Origin: Chrysomallon squamiferum
Taxonomy: Eukaryota; Mollusca; Gastropoda; Neomphalida; Peltospiridae
Reading direction: 5' to 3'
Length of the DNA: 64,000 nt
NCBI GenBank assembly: GCA_012295275.1
Contig: CM022666.1
Location: 12,517,275-12,581,274 of the forward strand
A program made the position numbers and the translations under genes. A model generated the notes under the pieces. It searched no databases. It was not told the origin of the DNA and saw only the letters and a list, made by a program, of their open reading frames with translations. How positions within the stretch are numbered: the first letter of the stretch is position 1; each line of letters opens with the position of its first letter. This document shows positions 50,303 to 62,190 of the stretch, one piece after another.

Positions 50303-51199
50303 TCACATGTATCGGATACCTCCACCTGCATGACCCGAACCCCCACTTTGTCCAAATGAATACTTCTGGTCAAGCTGGTCTAAATAATTCTGTGTCTGGG
50401 ACACGCTACCTGACATTGACACTGGGGTCATATTCTTGTGACCATAAGCCGCACCGCCGTCAGATGTGGAATTCAGTTTAAGTCGCGCATTCTGTTCTAG
50501 TAAAATTTCATTCATGGAAGCCAGATCTGCCACTTGCTTTTTCAACTGTATACACTGTGGATCAGACAGTAGCTTTCTCTGCAGATTTTCGTTTTCGCCT
50601 TCCATAACAAGCAGCCGGCGCCTTAAATCAACTATTTCATCCTCTCTATCAGCAAGCCTACGCCGCAGAAACATGTTCTCATCATCTAACATTCTCATTC
50701 TCTCGACATATTCCATCCTTGCTGAATCATACTCTAGTCTTCGCCTCTTGTCATCCATGCCAACAAATGGTCGCCTATCATCAACGTGACGGAATTTACA
50801 AAGTGATCGTGTGCACACGCCATTTAAAAAGTCTTTGCAAATCGGAGTTGCATTAATTGGTGGTGGTGGTGGTGGTAGAGGTGGTGCTGGCATTCCACCT
50901 GCATTAAACGGGAGAATTCCTGTTTCGTGATATATTTTCTCTTCCTCCTCGGTACAATGCAGATATTTGCAATTAACCCGGCGACATCTGCCCCGATTCT
51001 GATAATCATGACAGAATTCAACAAGCTTGTTGTTGGGTCTAACATCCTCAGGATGATAATATCTGCAAGCTTTGCCACGTGTACATGCATTACGCAAAAA
51101 ATCCCTGCATGTTTGCGGTTGCCCGTCTGATTCAGCTGCCCGCTTTCGACTATTTCCAGAATTATTGCCACTGTTATTTTCGCTATTTTCATCTGCCAT
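50303..51199 (-). CDS. ZC3H10: ZC3H10-like protein with three CCCH zinc fingers
   Basis: A single coding exon for 298 residues, starting at the ATG of MADENSENNSG. CCCH fingers bind RNA, and ZC3H10 is a post-transcriptional regulator in mammals (known). Finger 1 is CRDFLRNACTRGKACRYYH (about residues 31-49), finger 2 CHDYQNRGRCRRVNCKYLH (about 62-80) and finger 3 CKDFLNGVCTRSLCKFRH (about 120-137). A Pro-rich run (PAPPLPPPPPPIN) precedes finger 3. A Glu/Arg/Leu-rich coiled coil fills about 155-245 (ERMRMLDDENMFLRRRLAD and on). The Gly/Ser-rich end closes HAGGGIRYM. The arrangement of three fingers followed by a coiled coil matches ZC3H10. A TTTTTCAG just upstream of the ATG suggests an untranslated first exon. 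Confidence 0.92.
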   Translation of the reverse strand: MADENSENNSGNNSGNSRKRAAESDGQPQTCRDFLRNACTRGKACRYYHPEDVRPNNKLVEFCHDYQNRGRCRRVNCKYLHCTEEEEKIYHETGILPFNAGGMPAPPLPPPPPPINATPICKDFLNGVCTRSLCKFRHVDDRRPFVGMDDKRRRLEYDSARMEYVERMRMLDDENMFLRRRLADREDEIVDLRRRLLVMEGENENLQRKLLSDPQCIQLKKQVADLASMNEILLEQNARLKLNSTSDGGAAYGHKNMTPVSMSGSVSQTQNYLDQLDQKYSFGQSGGSGHAGGGIRYM

Positions 51200-52931
51200 C
51201 ACGTCTCAAAAAACTGAAAAATGTTCTGTATGCTTTACAAATTATCTGCTCTGAACTGTGGCTGCCAATATATGCTTCGTCTGGAGAAATGAACCTCGCT
51301 GCTTGCTTGCTTGCTACTCTCTGAGCTGCTTATGCAATTTGGCAATTTAACGGTGACGAATTCAAAATTATCTGAAAATATAAATTGTTATCATGTAAAA
51401 CAGGCAGTTTATAAAATCTACCACATATGGACAAAAATCAAAAAAATCACTGCAGACAAGTTTTTTTTAAAAACCTTGAATTTAATTATAAAATAATGCC
51501 GTTTATTCACTAAGTCTTCAGTTCAGAACAGAAATCTCTTAAAATAATTTTAATCTGCTCAGTGACTACTTGTATCACATGCAAAATATTAGTATCTAAG
51601 TAGCAGTTAAGTGTTTTGTCTTCAACATTCAGATTTTAATCCCATATTTTGTTTAATATTAGCATCAAGCTAAACAAAGTATCCTGGTTTATGCTGATTT
51701 GGCTACCTGACATTTGTAATTCATAAATGAGGACTTCTATATATATTATTTTAATGATGCTATTATGTTTCTACTTTAAATATTGAATTGATTTTATCAT
51801 TTTAGAGTAATGAAAAATGACAAAACTGTTAAATAATAACAACATTATGCAAATCCAACAAGTTAGAGTCATATATAATAGCGTAACTATTTGATTAACA
51901 ACTCTAAAATGATCTTACTCTGCTAGCATTAAAAATATAATAATAATAAAAATATACATTGGATTTAAAAAATTATTACTAAATATATATTGGATATTTT
52001 TTTCTTGACTGGCGACGGTACAACCAACCTCACACTGTGTTATGTTAGAGGAATAGTGTTTGCACAACAGAACAGAAATTTCAAAAAGCTCAATACGCTC
52101 AGCTTAAAATCATGTTGTCTTTTGTGTGCATTAATTTGATTAAATTATATATTTCTTTTCTTCTGCTTTCGCTGACTGTATGGAAATAGTTACATTACAT
52201 TACATTTCCTGTACATGAAATTTTAGTTCTGATCAAAATAATAAAATCATAATAATAATATCAAAATTACACAACTTCAGAATTCATTATCGACTTAAGC
52301 GCAATACACTGCAAACACAATGCCTAGAGTTGAAAATAAATCCAGCGACATCCAATTTATTTGGCTTATACCTTTAAACCAAGAATTAACCAAAACAATT
52401 AAAATATTCTTACGAAAGTAAATTCACCATTATTTGGTGCGAAACAAATTAAAACAACATCATTGAAAGCGACATAAACACACACACCAGAGAACAAGAA
52501 GAAAATAAAAATGGCTGCCAAGGGAAGTTACTCTGAACGGCAAATTCCTTTAACTTTCGCAGAACTATGTAATATATCGCTCCAATTAGGTCATTAATGG
52601 CAACATTCAAGCAAAGTCCACGGAATTGCTTTAATAATAATAATGTTTAAATCCATTATTATAATAAAAAATATGATTAATTTCTTTTGGGTCTTTACAT
52701 GTATCGATTCTGGCGTTCTGAATTCATTTCAAACAATTCACATTAGGGATAACAAAAATAAAAGAGCTACGAGTTACTCCATTAGCTACATTTTTTAATT
52801 TGCAGCAAAGAAATTTTATATGCTGTTTTTCTATTCATAGAAGCACAGGGTCCAAAGTGGAATTTATGTTGCAATCCATTTTACAAAAGGGACCTTTGCA
52901 ATTTTAAAACTTGATTAGTTTGCATTTGTGA

Positions 52932-52984
<53 letters not shown>

Positions 52985-53750
52985 TGTTATGATGTTGGTT
53001 TTTTGTGTTTTTTTTTTTTAAATCTTTTTTTAGTTATGTGGTATATGCTTTTGGTGACAATTAATGATTAAATATTTTCTGGGTTATCTCAAAAATATAA
53101 ACTATTTAATATTTTAAACTTTAATTTTTTGACTTTACATGTTCACAGAAGTTTTATGAAATGATAATTGGCTATTTAGATGTCCACACACACAAACACA
53201 TACACACTACCCCTCACTCAACACCCACCACAACAGCTGACATCTATGCACATGCAAACTGATGCAAACTATAATCCTACACTTTTAAAAGGTCATGCTA
53301 GACAACAAAAATAAAAATAAAAAGAAAGCAAGAAAGAAAAGAAATGCAAAATTATTAGTTTAAAATAGTAACATAACCAAGTTAATTTTCTAATTTAATC
53401 AGCGCTATTTTTGAAACTTACAATTATTACCGTTGTTTCATGTTCCAGTCTGTACCTGTAATTTTTTCTAACAGAAGGTGTATCTAAATAATCACTTACT
53501 GCTTTATCTTAACAAGAATAATTGCAGCAGCACAAATCCTCTTTCACTTGATAATAAAACTGTTGTTAAATAAACTCATTCATTCATTCTCAGTATCATA
53601 AAAATTAATCTCTATTATAGAAGTCAGTAATAAATATAAATCTGTTGCACCTGTAAAGAACATTCTTAATACTGTCAGTATACCAGATTCTTTACGAATG
53701 CACATTATAAAAAGAAAAACATAAATAAGAATAATGTAATAACTGATTAT
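51200..53750. other. ZC3H10 5' intron and promoter region, then intergenic DNA
   Basis: A TTTTTCAG acceptor lies within 25 bases of the ZC3H10 ATG. A possible first-exon donor (TTTC then GTAAGAAT) is at about 52414, and an ATGGCTGCCAAGG sequence at 52511 resembles a YY1-type promoter element. Further right are an ATT microsatellite (52934-52985) and AT-rich DNA without exons. Confidence 0.35.
52934..52985. repeat. (ATT)n microsatellite
   Basis: About seventeen ATT units between ZC3H10 and NUFIP1. Confidence 0.9.
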
Positions 53751-53751
53751 C

Positions 53752-53757
53752 TTTATT
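53752..53757 (-). terminator. Likely NUFIP1 polyadenylation signal
   Basis: AATAAA on the minus strand, about 70 bases after the NUFIP1 stop codon. Confidence 0.55.
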
Positions 53758-53825
53758 ATAATATAAATCATTTTAAATAATACATTTCATCTCTGCTTCA
53801 TTCTGCTTAAATCAATAACTGCACC

Positions 53826-56205
53826 TCAAATTTTTCTGTGTACATCATCTGCTGAACTGCCAGAAATATCAGAAGAGTAACAGTTTTTGTTAGAGTTGTC
53901 TACCTTTTTCAATTCATCAATCAGATCATTTCTGACACATTCTTTTGGAGCAAAAAAATTGTTTTTGACAATGTGATAGACACACTGCAGAATAACATTT
54001 CTTTCATGTCTAATATCAGGGGCCAAAAGCTGAAAAAAAAATAAATATATAAAAATAAAAAGCATGAAACTGTAATTATAATAAGAAATGAGAAAAATAT
54101 TACTTTTTGTTCCGAATGTTTGCACAAAATCTATTAGCCAGTCATTATTTTCCTTGAGTATTTAAGTTTCTTTTATTTTTGACTTTTCAATCAGAGCTGT
54201 CATAAGCAGAATTAGAATTTAGCTTTAAAATTTGGCTATTAAATAAAACATGCAGACAGTTTGTGAGAGATTGACGTACCCGTTCAAGTAATGTTAGTCT
54301 CTTCTTAGAAATATTTATTCCATGTTGTCTTGACTTCATTGTGTTTCTGAGTGGAAGCTTTGGTTTTGTTTGGTCTCTGTTTTCTTTGTGTGTACTCTGT
54401 GAATCTGTGGTATAAAAATGTATACAGTTTTATTCAAAATAAATTTATCTCTCAAAAACAACAATACTTCCATTCTTGGCATCAAACTACAAACAATTCT
54501 GTGATATGAAACAAAAATTAGTTTATAATAAAGATAATCTATTATATAAAGATAAGAAAAGTTTGTATTTCTGTGGATTATTTTGCTTAATAATTTTATA
54601 AAAGATACTGGGTGTTGTTTGATAAGGTTTTTCACAATAGAAGTATGCCGAGCTTTCAATAAAAATATGTTGAAATACATGCATTTAGAAAAATGTAAAC
54701 AACAAAGGCTCAAGCCCACATTTTGCATGTGGTCAAGATTTATTTGAAAAAGAAAACAAAAAGCGAAAAGAGAAAAGATTGTTAAAGCATTGCTAGAAAA
54801 CACTGGTATCATTTTAAATAATGACCGTAATATGAGAATGCAAATACACAGGCATTATGCAGCAAGATACTCTTAGTGATGGACAAAGAGATATTTCTTG
54901 TACACATCATAGAACATATTTAATGTTAAACTAGCCATGTTTGCTGTGTAAAACAATATGCTGGAACCACAGAGTGTTGATCCAGCTGCTTTTCATCTGT
55001 CAGTCCTGTGATCCAAGTCTGAGTTCAGATAGGTAGTAGCCCATTTTGTTTAGCACCAGATATAGCAAGAAAATTTGGGTTTCAGAGAACTTTAAATTTT
55101 AATGATCTAAATTTAAAACAAATCTGACAACAATAACCGTATTACAACTAAAATACAGTATTACAATCTCAGACAGTTCCTTTTATTCATTTTTAAAGAA
55201 ACATCTTGTTATTGCAAAAAGAAACAATTTCACGAACCTTTTGATTCATTTATTTGGTTGTCTTGAGTTGTCTCTCCTCCTTTTACTTCTGATTCATTCT
55301 CTGAACTGTAACAGTCAACAATTTTTGCAAGTCCACCACTCAAATGTGATGTGTCTGCATGATTTGTTTCACCCTCTGTTTCATCGTGTTTTCTTTCTGA
55401 TTTTGGAACATTTGTGTTCAGTGTTTCATTGAGCAGATCCTTTTTATCTGTAGATATCTTCAAGTAACAAAGACAGAGAAAAAAACTTACAAGAATTAGC
55501 CCAGTTAATCTTAGTGTATGAAAAATCAAACTGCTCTAAAGTGAACTAGAAGAATATAATAGTCAGACGGACACTTAGACTTAAAAATTAGATCCATAAA
55601 TCCCCTATTAAACTGTTAAAAACTTTCCTTACTGAATTGAATTTACTTTTGTATTCTGAATCAAAAACCAAAAACATAAAAAATCAAAGATAAACAAAAC
55701 CTTTTTTAAACAAAATTCCGATTTTTTACACTAGTGATAAAAGTCATCTTTGTAAATTATTTATTCTTATTAAAATTTGTTATAACAAACAACAACCCCC
55801 CAAAAAAATTATTATTATTATTTTTTTAATGTATGATAAATTTGACTTGTTGTTATTATTTTTTTCATACTTTTGAATTTTCTTTTTCATCATTTAGATG
55901 TGGTTGTTTCCTTGGAGACTCCTCACGCTCCAGTTCAGGACTATGTGACCTTTTGTTTCTGTTCCATTTGTTTCTCTGAAATCTTCCACTCTTCCCTTTT
56001 CTGAACTTTCTGTGTGAAAGGAAGAATAAATACAAAGTAAAACAATCCTTATTAGACTGAGCAAGCACCAACTTTACCTCAGTTTACTCAGTCAATCATG
56101 TTTATTTTATAAATTTTAGTAATCAAATGTCAGCATAAAAACTTCTGCTTTCAGCCATTCTGATGAAGTTTGAAATAAGAATATGTATGTATATATGTAT
56201 GTATA

Positions 56206-56261
<56 letters not shown>

Positions 56262-56931
56262 CTATTGAAAGTAGAATAATTAAGCCTAAGTAGTTTATAG
56301 GCAAGCAATGTTTTTGTAATACTTTTTAAATTTGTTAATATGGTTCTCCACAAAGGACAACCAACATTATTTATTCTTGAAAAAATGCACTTTTGTTACC
56401 TAAAACATTTTTAACATTGGAAGATTATTATTCCTCATGATATCTGGGAATGTAAGAGATGTAAGAGAAAGTAACAAAAATATAAAAAGCATGTCTGCTT
56501 CGAATTCTGTAATACTAATTAGATATTTTAAACTAAGCTGCTAAATACTATCCAAATACATTTAGCATAGGTTCCAAGTTTCTGCATAATTCTATTAAAA
56601 GCAAAATCACATTTTACACAATCAAATGCCAAATAGAGCAACAGGGGTCCCTGTCTGTGTCTGATGAAGAAGAAGAAGACGAAGAAAAAGAAGAAAAAGA
56701 TACACAGAGATTAGCAAACTTATAAAATGTTGTTGTTACCCAAACTCTTTAGTTTCAAGAATTTCTCCTCTCTCCTGTTTCTCTGACTTTTCCATTTCTT
56801 TCTTCTTAATATTCTCAGATGTTGGGAATTTCCTGTGTTAATTAAAAAGGTTGAAGAAAAAGATTAATATATATATATAAAAAAGATATTTATATATTTA
56901 TATATATAAAATAAAATAAAATAAAGAAATA

Positions 56932-56963
<32 letters not shown>

Positions 56964-58872
56964 CAGAAAAAGAATGAAAGAATTAAATCCATATACACAT
57001 ACATTAATATAATATATGAAATTTATATAAGAATGTAAGGAAGAAAGAAAATTGATTTCTAAATAAGAGAATCAACTCATCTAGTTTCTTTCAGTTTCAT
57101 TACTCACTTGTATCTTATATAATTTTTTAGAATAACTAATAAAACATTTCAGACAATATTGGTTTTTCATGGAAACTGCAACATATTTTTATAATGATGG
57201 TTACTAAAGTAAATATATAATTTATGGTTAGTGTTAGGAAAGAAAAATACGTTATTGCCATTTAATGGCCAATTCCTTTTGTGTTTCTTTCATCTGACAG
57301 AAAACAGATTCAGTTGTCTCCCCAGCATTTGTGAAAGTGATGGAGGGAATCAGCATAACTGGTGCAAGTTAAACAAAGGGATGGTACAGAAAATTTTAAG
57401 GGTACAAGTCCTCTGATTAATGTTCAAATTACTTGTTTGTCAAAAATACTTCTATAAATAATTGCATCAAATGCATTATCTATTAACAAGATTATCTTAT
57501 TTGCAATTAAATAAAATCAAAGTGTCTGTTTAATTTATTATACAAAAGTTCACTAAATAAACAGGTGGCAGATATTGCTGCTGTTGCTGATGAATGGTGG
57601 GCAAACTCATCATAAGCCATAAGTGATGGTGGGTCTGCTATTTCTTAGAGTAAGTAGCGAGACCTCAGATTCTTTATTGTTTCAAGTCTTAACTGTTGAT
57701 GTAGGTATCACCATCACAGGGTAAAATTTAGAACAGACAGACAGACAGATGAAACTCTGGCACAGTTCTGGACCAGTGGAAACTTTGTTGTACTTCATTG
57801 TGTTCGTTAAAGGTCATTTATGTTATTTAAAGTTCAAGTGAAAGGAATAGCACAATTTCACTATAATTTTGGCTTATTAATAAATTTTATCTCCTGTGTT
57901 AAAAATCATCATCATTATTATTACTGAAAAGTATAGGAATGCTATTACTAGCAAATATTCCAGTTAGATAAACAATAACAAAACTCACTTTTTCCTTTCT
58001 GTAATCCATTTATCAATATCCTCTTGTGATTCCAAAGACCAAATTTTTTTAGCGAATCCACGTTTGTGTTGCTAAATAAATAAATAAATTAACAACAATA
58101 ATTCTATATGCAGAAAACTATTAGAAAGTGTTTTTCAAATAACAAATTATTTATTTGTAGAACTATTAAAAGGAAATTTTTAACAGTATTTTTAAAATGT
58201 ATATTCTACTATACGAATATAATTTTGTTGTAGTATATATAAGTAAATAGAATTAAATTGATTTTTTTTTTATTTTGAAACAATTAATTTCTGTGTTACA
58301 TTTTTTTCATCTCAAACCTAAGCTTTGCTAATAATGAAGTATAGTATCACTGGGCAATATAACAGGCCCACAAACAGCTTTTCCCTTTCTACCAAACATA
58401 CAGGTTATGCAGAAACATGATAAACAGACAAACATGAAAATGTTCAAATAATTTAAGTGAAGATGATTAAGCTATATATTCAACAGTGGATGGCACTAGT
58501 AAATGAAAAGTAAAACTGGTCAATCTACAGGTGAATATTTTAATTTATTTTATTATGTAATAGAAACATATTGTAAAGACGAATCTGAGGAAAACCAAAA
58601 TGAAATAATATGATGTGTTCTGTAAACTAGTCAGCATCATCACAAGAACTATATATAGGAATAAACAAAAACAAAAACAAAAAAAATTACCAGTTGATAA
58701 TGAAGTTGTACAAGTTTGGGAGCAGCAATGTATGGACAGCCAGAAACTGTGCACTGAAAGAGTTTTTAAAAAAGATGAAAATAATAATGGTTACTTAGGC
58801 TGATTCATCTTCTTTTTTTTTTTATCAGATACAGTAAATATAATATGAGCTGCATACTACACTTGGTTGCAA

Positions 58873-58904
<32 letters not shown>

Positions 58905-59789
58905 ATTCTTACTTGCTGATGTCCACTGACATGTTCGTCATACTTTTCTTTAGTTTTAAATCCTCGGTCACATGTATCACAAAAATAGTTGTTATTTTCT
59001 GCAAGTTCACGTTTGTCTACCTTTTTCTGTAATGAAAAAATTGCATATCAAGTTTAATATAAATAAGTAAATAATTATATATAACTTTAAAAAAAAAAAA
59101 AAAAAAAAAAAAAGGAAAGAAAGAAGAGTAACTGTTATAACTTGTATGATAAAATAATGAAGAATGAACAATTACTGAATTATATAAATGAGTGACTGTG
59201 GTTACTGTTATTACATTCTACGTGTTGCACTGTTAGCCGAACTATTATTTTAATAATGATTAAAAACACCTACATTCGGTTTTAATGATTATACACAACA
59301 AACCCAATTAATATTTCTAACAAGTTTTGAAAATAAAAATATCTTAATCATATGGATTAATAAAATAATGTACTAGTTTCATTTAAAAATACTAAGATAG
59401 TTAATCGTTTTTAACAAATGATAAAAGTCAACCTTCTTCGATTTATGTCGGTGGTTGTTCGTGTTGCCATGCCCGTTTCCTTGAAAAGATCTTTCTTGGT
59501 GATGCTGTACGTTACACTGACTACTCTGTGGACTTCCATTAAAACTCTCAAACCTTCTTTTGCCTCCCTGTTGATACGAAGGTGCAATATGACATTGGTT
59601 TTGAAATGACGGGCGTGGAAAAATATTGTTCTGTACAGGACCTCGAGTTGGCATGCGGTTGCAAAACGTTGGGAACGGTGACAATTGAATAAAGTTATGA
59701 TTTGACTGGTAACCTGGGTTCCATGGCTGATGTTGCCATTGATTATACATCTGCTGCCTTGGTGGAAAAATATTACTGTGGAAATTCAT
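53826..59789 (-). CDS. NUFIP1: NUFIP1, box C/D snoRNP assembly factor
   Basis: Nine exons in coding order: 59433-59789, 58913-59026, 58691-58753, 57989-58071, 56740-56832, 55871-56009, 55238-55457, 54280-54404, 53826-54029. All have GT/AG borders and matching phases, giving 465 residues (human 495). Order of parts: an Asn/Gln/Pro-rich N-terminus (1-119); a C2H2 finger FCDTCDRGFKTKEKYDEHVSGH (about 134-155); a second finger CTVSGCPYIAAPKLVQLHYQL completed by the next exon's HKRG; the PEP segment (SLESQEDIDKWITERKKKFPT, about 187-207), which in the family binds SNU13/15.5K; an acidic and basic linker; and the C-terminal LLAPDIRHERNVILQCVYHI, which in the family contacts ZNHIT3. NUFIP1 works with R2TP/HSP90 to assemble snoRNPs in the nucleus, and has been reported as a ribophagy receptor. 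Only the first exon's donor (GTTGAC) and the 55237 donor (GTTCGT) are weak. Confidence 0.94.
56181..56258. repeat. (GT)n microsatellite with ATGT start
   Basis: ATGT/ATAT units pass into about 22 GT dinucleotides in a NUFIP1 intron. Open frames rich in Thr-His or Cys-Val across it are artefacts. Confidence 0.9.
56664..56700. repeat. (GAA)n purine tract
   Basis: A GAA/GAAA-rich run in the NUFIP1 intron just downstream (gene sense) of the 56740-56832 exon; on the gene strand it is a pyrimidine tract. Confidence 0.8.
56922..56968. repeat. (GAAA)n microsatellite
   Basis: AAAT/AAAG units then about ten GAAA units in the NUFIP1 intron 56833-57988. The rest of that intron includes a less AT-rich patch at 57225-57780 with a 61-codon plus-strand frame of no recognisable family; it may be a decayed repeat. 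Confidence 0.85.
58871..58902. repeat. (AAAT)n microsatellite
   Basis: Eight AAAT units ten bases from the donor of NUFIP1 exon 2. Confidence 0.85.
59089..59113. repeat. Poly-A run
   Basis: About 25 A in NUFIP1 intron 1, poly-T on the gene strand. Confidence 0.85.
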
Positions 59790-60192
59790 TGTACCTCAAA
59801 ATTATCTTAACGTGAACTTGTTTTGTTTTTCATTCACACGTGCTTTTATTTGATATACACTCAAATAAAGTTGGCGAACAATTCCAGCCGCTGTCAAAAT
59901 TATCGAACGGTTTATCATTCGTCGGGTCTTTCCCAGACCGAACGTATAGATCAAACTTTTAGGTTATTAATTCTTGCTTTTAATTATAAAATAAAACACA
60001 CATATTTAAAATATATATATATATATATGATCGTATTTGAAACACTTGAAAAATATGGTTATATATTAGCGTGCCTCAGATATATTGTTTGTTAGCTCAA
60101 GGAAAAAACAGGGGTAAAAAAAACATCACTAACAAAAAATTATCTAGTTGAGTAGTTCACGTTCCATAAACAAAGTTTTAATTGAGTAATAT

Positions 60193-60249
<57 letters not shown>

Positions 60250-61505
60250 GTAATATAGCAGTAATAATAATAATAATAATAATAATCTGCAAAAAGTACA
60301 CGGCTCCAATTAGTAGTAATACTCGTTATTGTAGTTTGAAAACGTGTCTTAGAGTTATCTCCCACGATATATCAACCAATCGATAATTCTTTGATTTAAA
60401 GTTTTAAAATTCACTATGTTCACGTTTGCCATTTAATTTTATTTCAATTTTATTTATTTATGTATTTATTTATTTATTTTACTGTCTTTTATACACTGGT
60501 ATCAAAATGTTACTGAGAGTAGATACTCTTCAGAGATACAGATGAATTTCAGATTTATTTGTAGCACGAGACAATAATATATAAAGATTTTGCGCATCTG
60601 TGTGTTTATAAGGGTGTCATATTTATTTTAATAAAAGTAAATAAATAAATAACTAATACTAATATTAATATTAATGCTAACATTAATAAGAACGAAAAGT
60701 ATATAAGCCATTTTATACTGTTAGTAACAATTCAGTGGTCTTTTTTAACGGATGTCGGTGTTTTTAAAACAACGTTTGCAATTACGAAACAGTAGGCTTG
60801 ATAACTAACAGTCAGTGAGTGGATAACACTCAATTATGATTGACTGATTGACAGATATATCGTTTTGATCACGTACTAAAATAATCTTTAATGATAAACG
60901 TTTATACTGACAAGCACGTCTCGAGAATAAAACAAGTGAAGAGAAATTTAGGACGACAAATTAATAAAAAAAAAATTAAAAAAATGAAATGTTTATAAAG
61001 TCTGTGATTGTTCTTTCTGTACGTGAATAGTGAATGATTTCCCTATAGAATATGACTGTTCATCTGTTTATATGTGCAAAGTGATTGTTCTATTTATATT
61101 TGAAATGTGTTTCATTTTATCTGTTCGTGTCTTCATTGTCAACAAAAGTGTTTCTGTAATCATAATAATTCCTTTAAAATATGCAACGTTTTCACATCTT
61201 CGGCGAAATCATTTCAATCTCCTTTTTTACCCTCCCTCGTTTCTTCTTTGTCTTTAAGAATCTTCCTTCAATCTTATTTTGTTCATAATTATTCACTTCA
61301 GGCGACACACAAGTGTGTTTCATTTCTGCTGATCTGGACTGAGAAGTATCTTCCATATCAATAATTTCACGAGAATTCTACTTTTTTTAAAAATCTTTGT
61401 ACGTTTCGTACGTCACTCGAAGGCTCATATGATGTTGAAAAATCTGTAGTTTTAACTGAAAAATGTGTTTGTTCAGTTTTTACTTATCAGAAACATCTTT
61501 CATTT
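59790..61505. other. NUFIP1 upstream region and intergenic DNA
   Basis: A CpG-containing patch at 59860-59945 just upstream of the NUFIP1 ATG is the likely promoter. To the right are an AT run (60009-60028), a long AAT microsatellite (60194-60286) and A/T-rich DNA. No exon is supported. Confidence 0.45.
60194..60286. repeat. (AAT)n microsatellite
   Basis: About thirty AAT units with a short interruption (AGTAATATAGCAGT) in the middle. Confidence 0.9.
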
Positions 61506-62190
61506 TTATGGAGAACAAACATTTTTACTATCATTACCCGTTTCGGAGATTCTCTTCTTCTTTCTTTCCGTTCTCACAGGTGATTCATTTATTTCTAGAA
61601 CAATACTAGACAGCTCCATAGCCAGTTCGTTAATTTGTAACACTTCATCTGTTACATTTAACATCTGATTTCTTTCAGAACCTTTCCAGTCCTGACTTTG
61701 ATTTCTTGCACTGAACGATACTTCCTTTTCCTTCAGGGTATTACAATATCCTCTCGACCCCAGAATCGTAGACACACAAGTCATTTCTGTACGTGGTCCT
61801 GTACGATTATCAACATCTTGAACACCAGCTGAGTGATTTTCAGCCTCATGTATATCAGAAACACGATTCAAAACGTACAACGTCTTTCTTTTCACGATGT
61901 TTCTCTGTTATGCAGTTAACAAAGCTGCGCTGCTCTGTAGATTTTTGTTTGTTCAAATTAGCGTTGTCTGAATTAGACGTTACAAACTGCCCAATACGAG
62001 ATCTGTATCTGTTGATAGACATCTCCAAATAGTCAGATTCTGATTTAGTTCTCTTCATTATACCGAGGTGTCGTCTTCTAAAGGAAATGCCTAGAATTAC
62101 CGTTAAAACAACAGCTATGGTTACATAAGGTATCCACAACAAGTCAGCGCTTGTAGACATCTCCATGGCTGGCAGTGTAATGTTCTCCAT
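61506..62190 (-). CDS. Unrecognised single-pass membrane protein, frame broken once
   Basis: The first frame starts at the ATG of MENITLPAMEMSTSADLLW (62190), has one membrane segment (IPYVTIAVVLTVILGISF, about residues 20-37) followed by the basic stop-transfer RRRHLGIMKR, and would end at 61855. The second frame, open for about 130 codons (61895-61506) and lacking a nearby ATG, continues with hydrophilic sequence (NRVSDIHEAENHSAG and on) to a TGA. Reading both needs a shift of one base (one extra base, or two missing) near 61870-61900. The joined product would be about 228 residues: a short outer N-terminus, one membrane segment and a long cytosolic tail by the positive-inside rule. I recognise no family. 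Either half alone may be the real product, so confidence is limited. Confidence 0.45.

Noticed and set aside
50466-50789. 107-codon plus-strand frame, Ser/Arg-rich
   Set aside because: Antisense shadow of the ZC3H10 coiled coil.
54336-54812. 158-codon minus-strand frame
   Set aside because: Reads intron sequence through a NUFIP1 exon in another frame; Leu/Phe/Ile-rich with no family features.
56116-56353. Two frames rich in Thr-His repeats
   Set aside because: They are translations of the GT microsatellite in a NUFIP1 intron.
60144-60365. Minus-strand frame with poly-Tyr and poly-Ile
   Set aside because: It is produced by the AAT microsatellite at 60194-60286.
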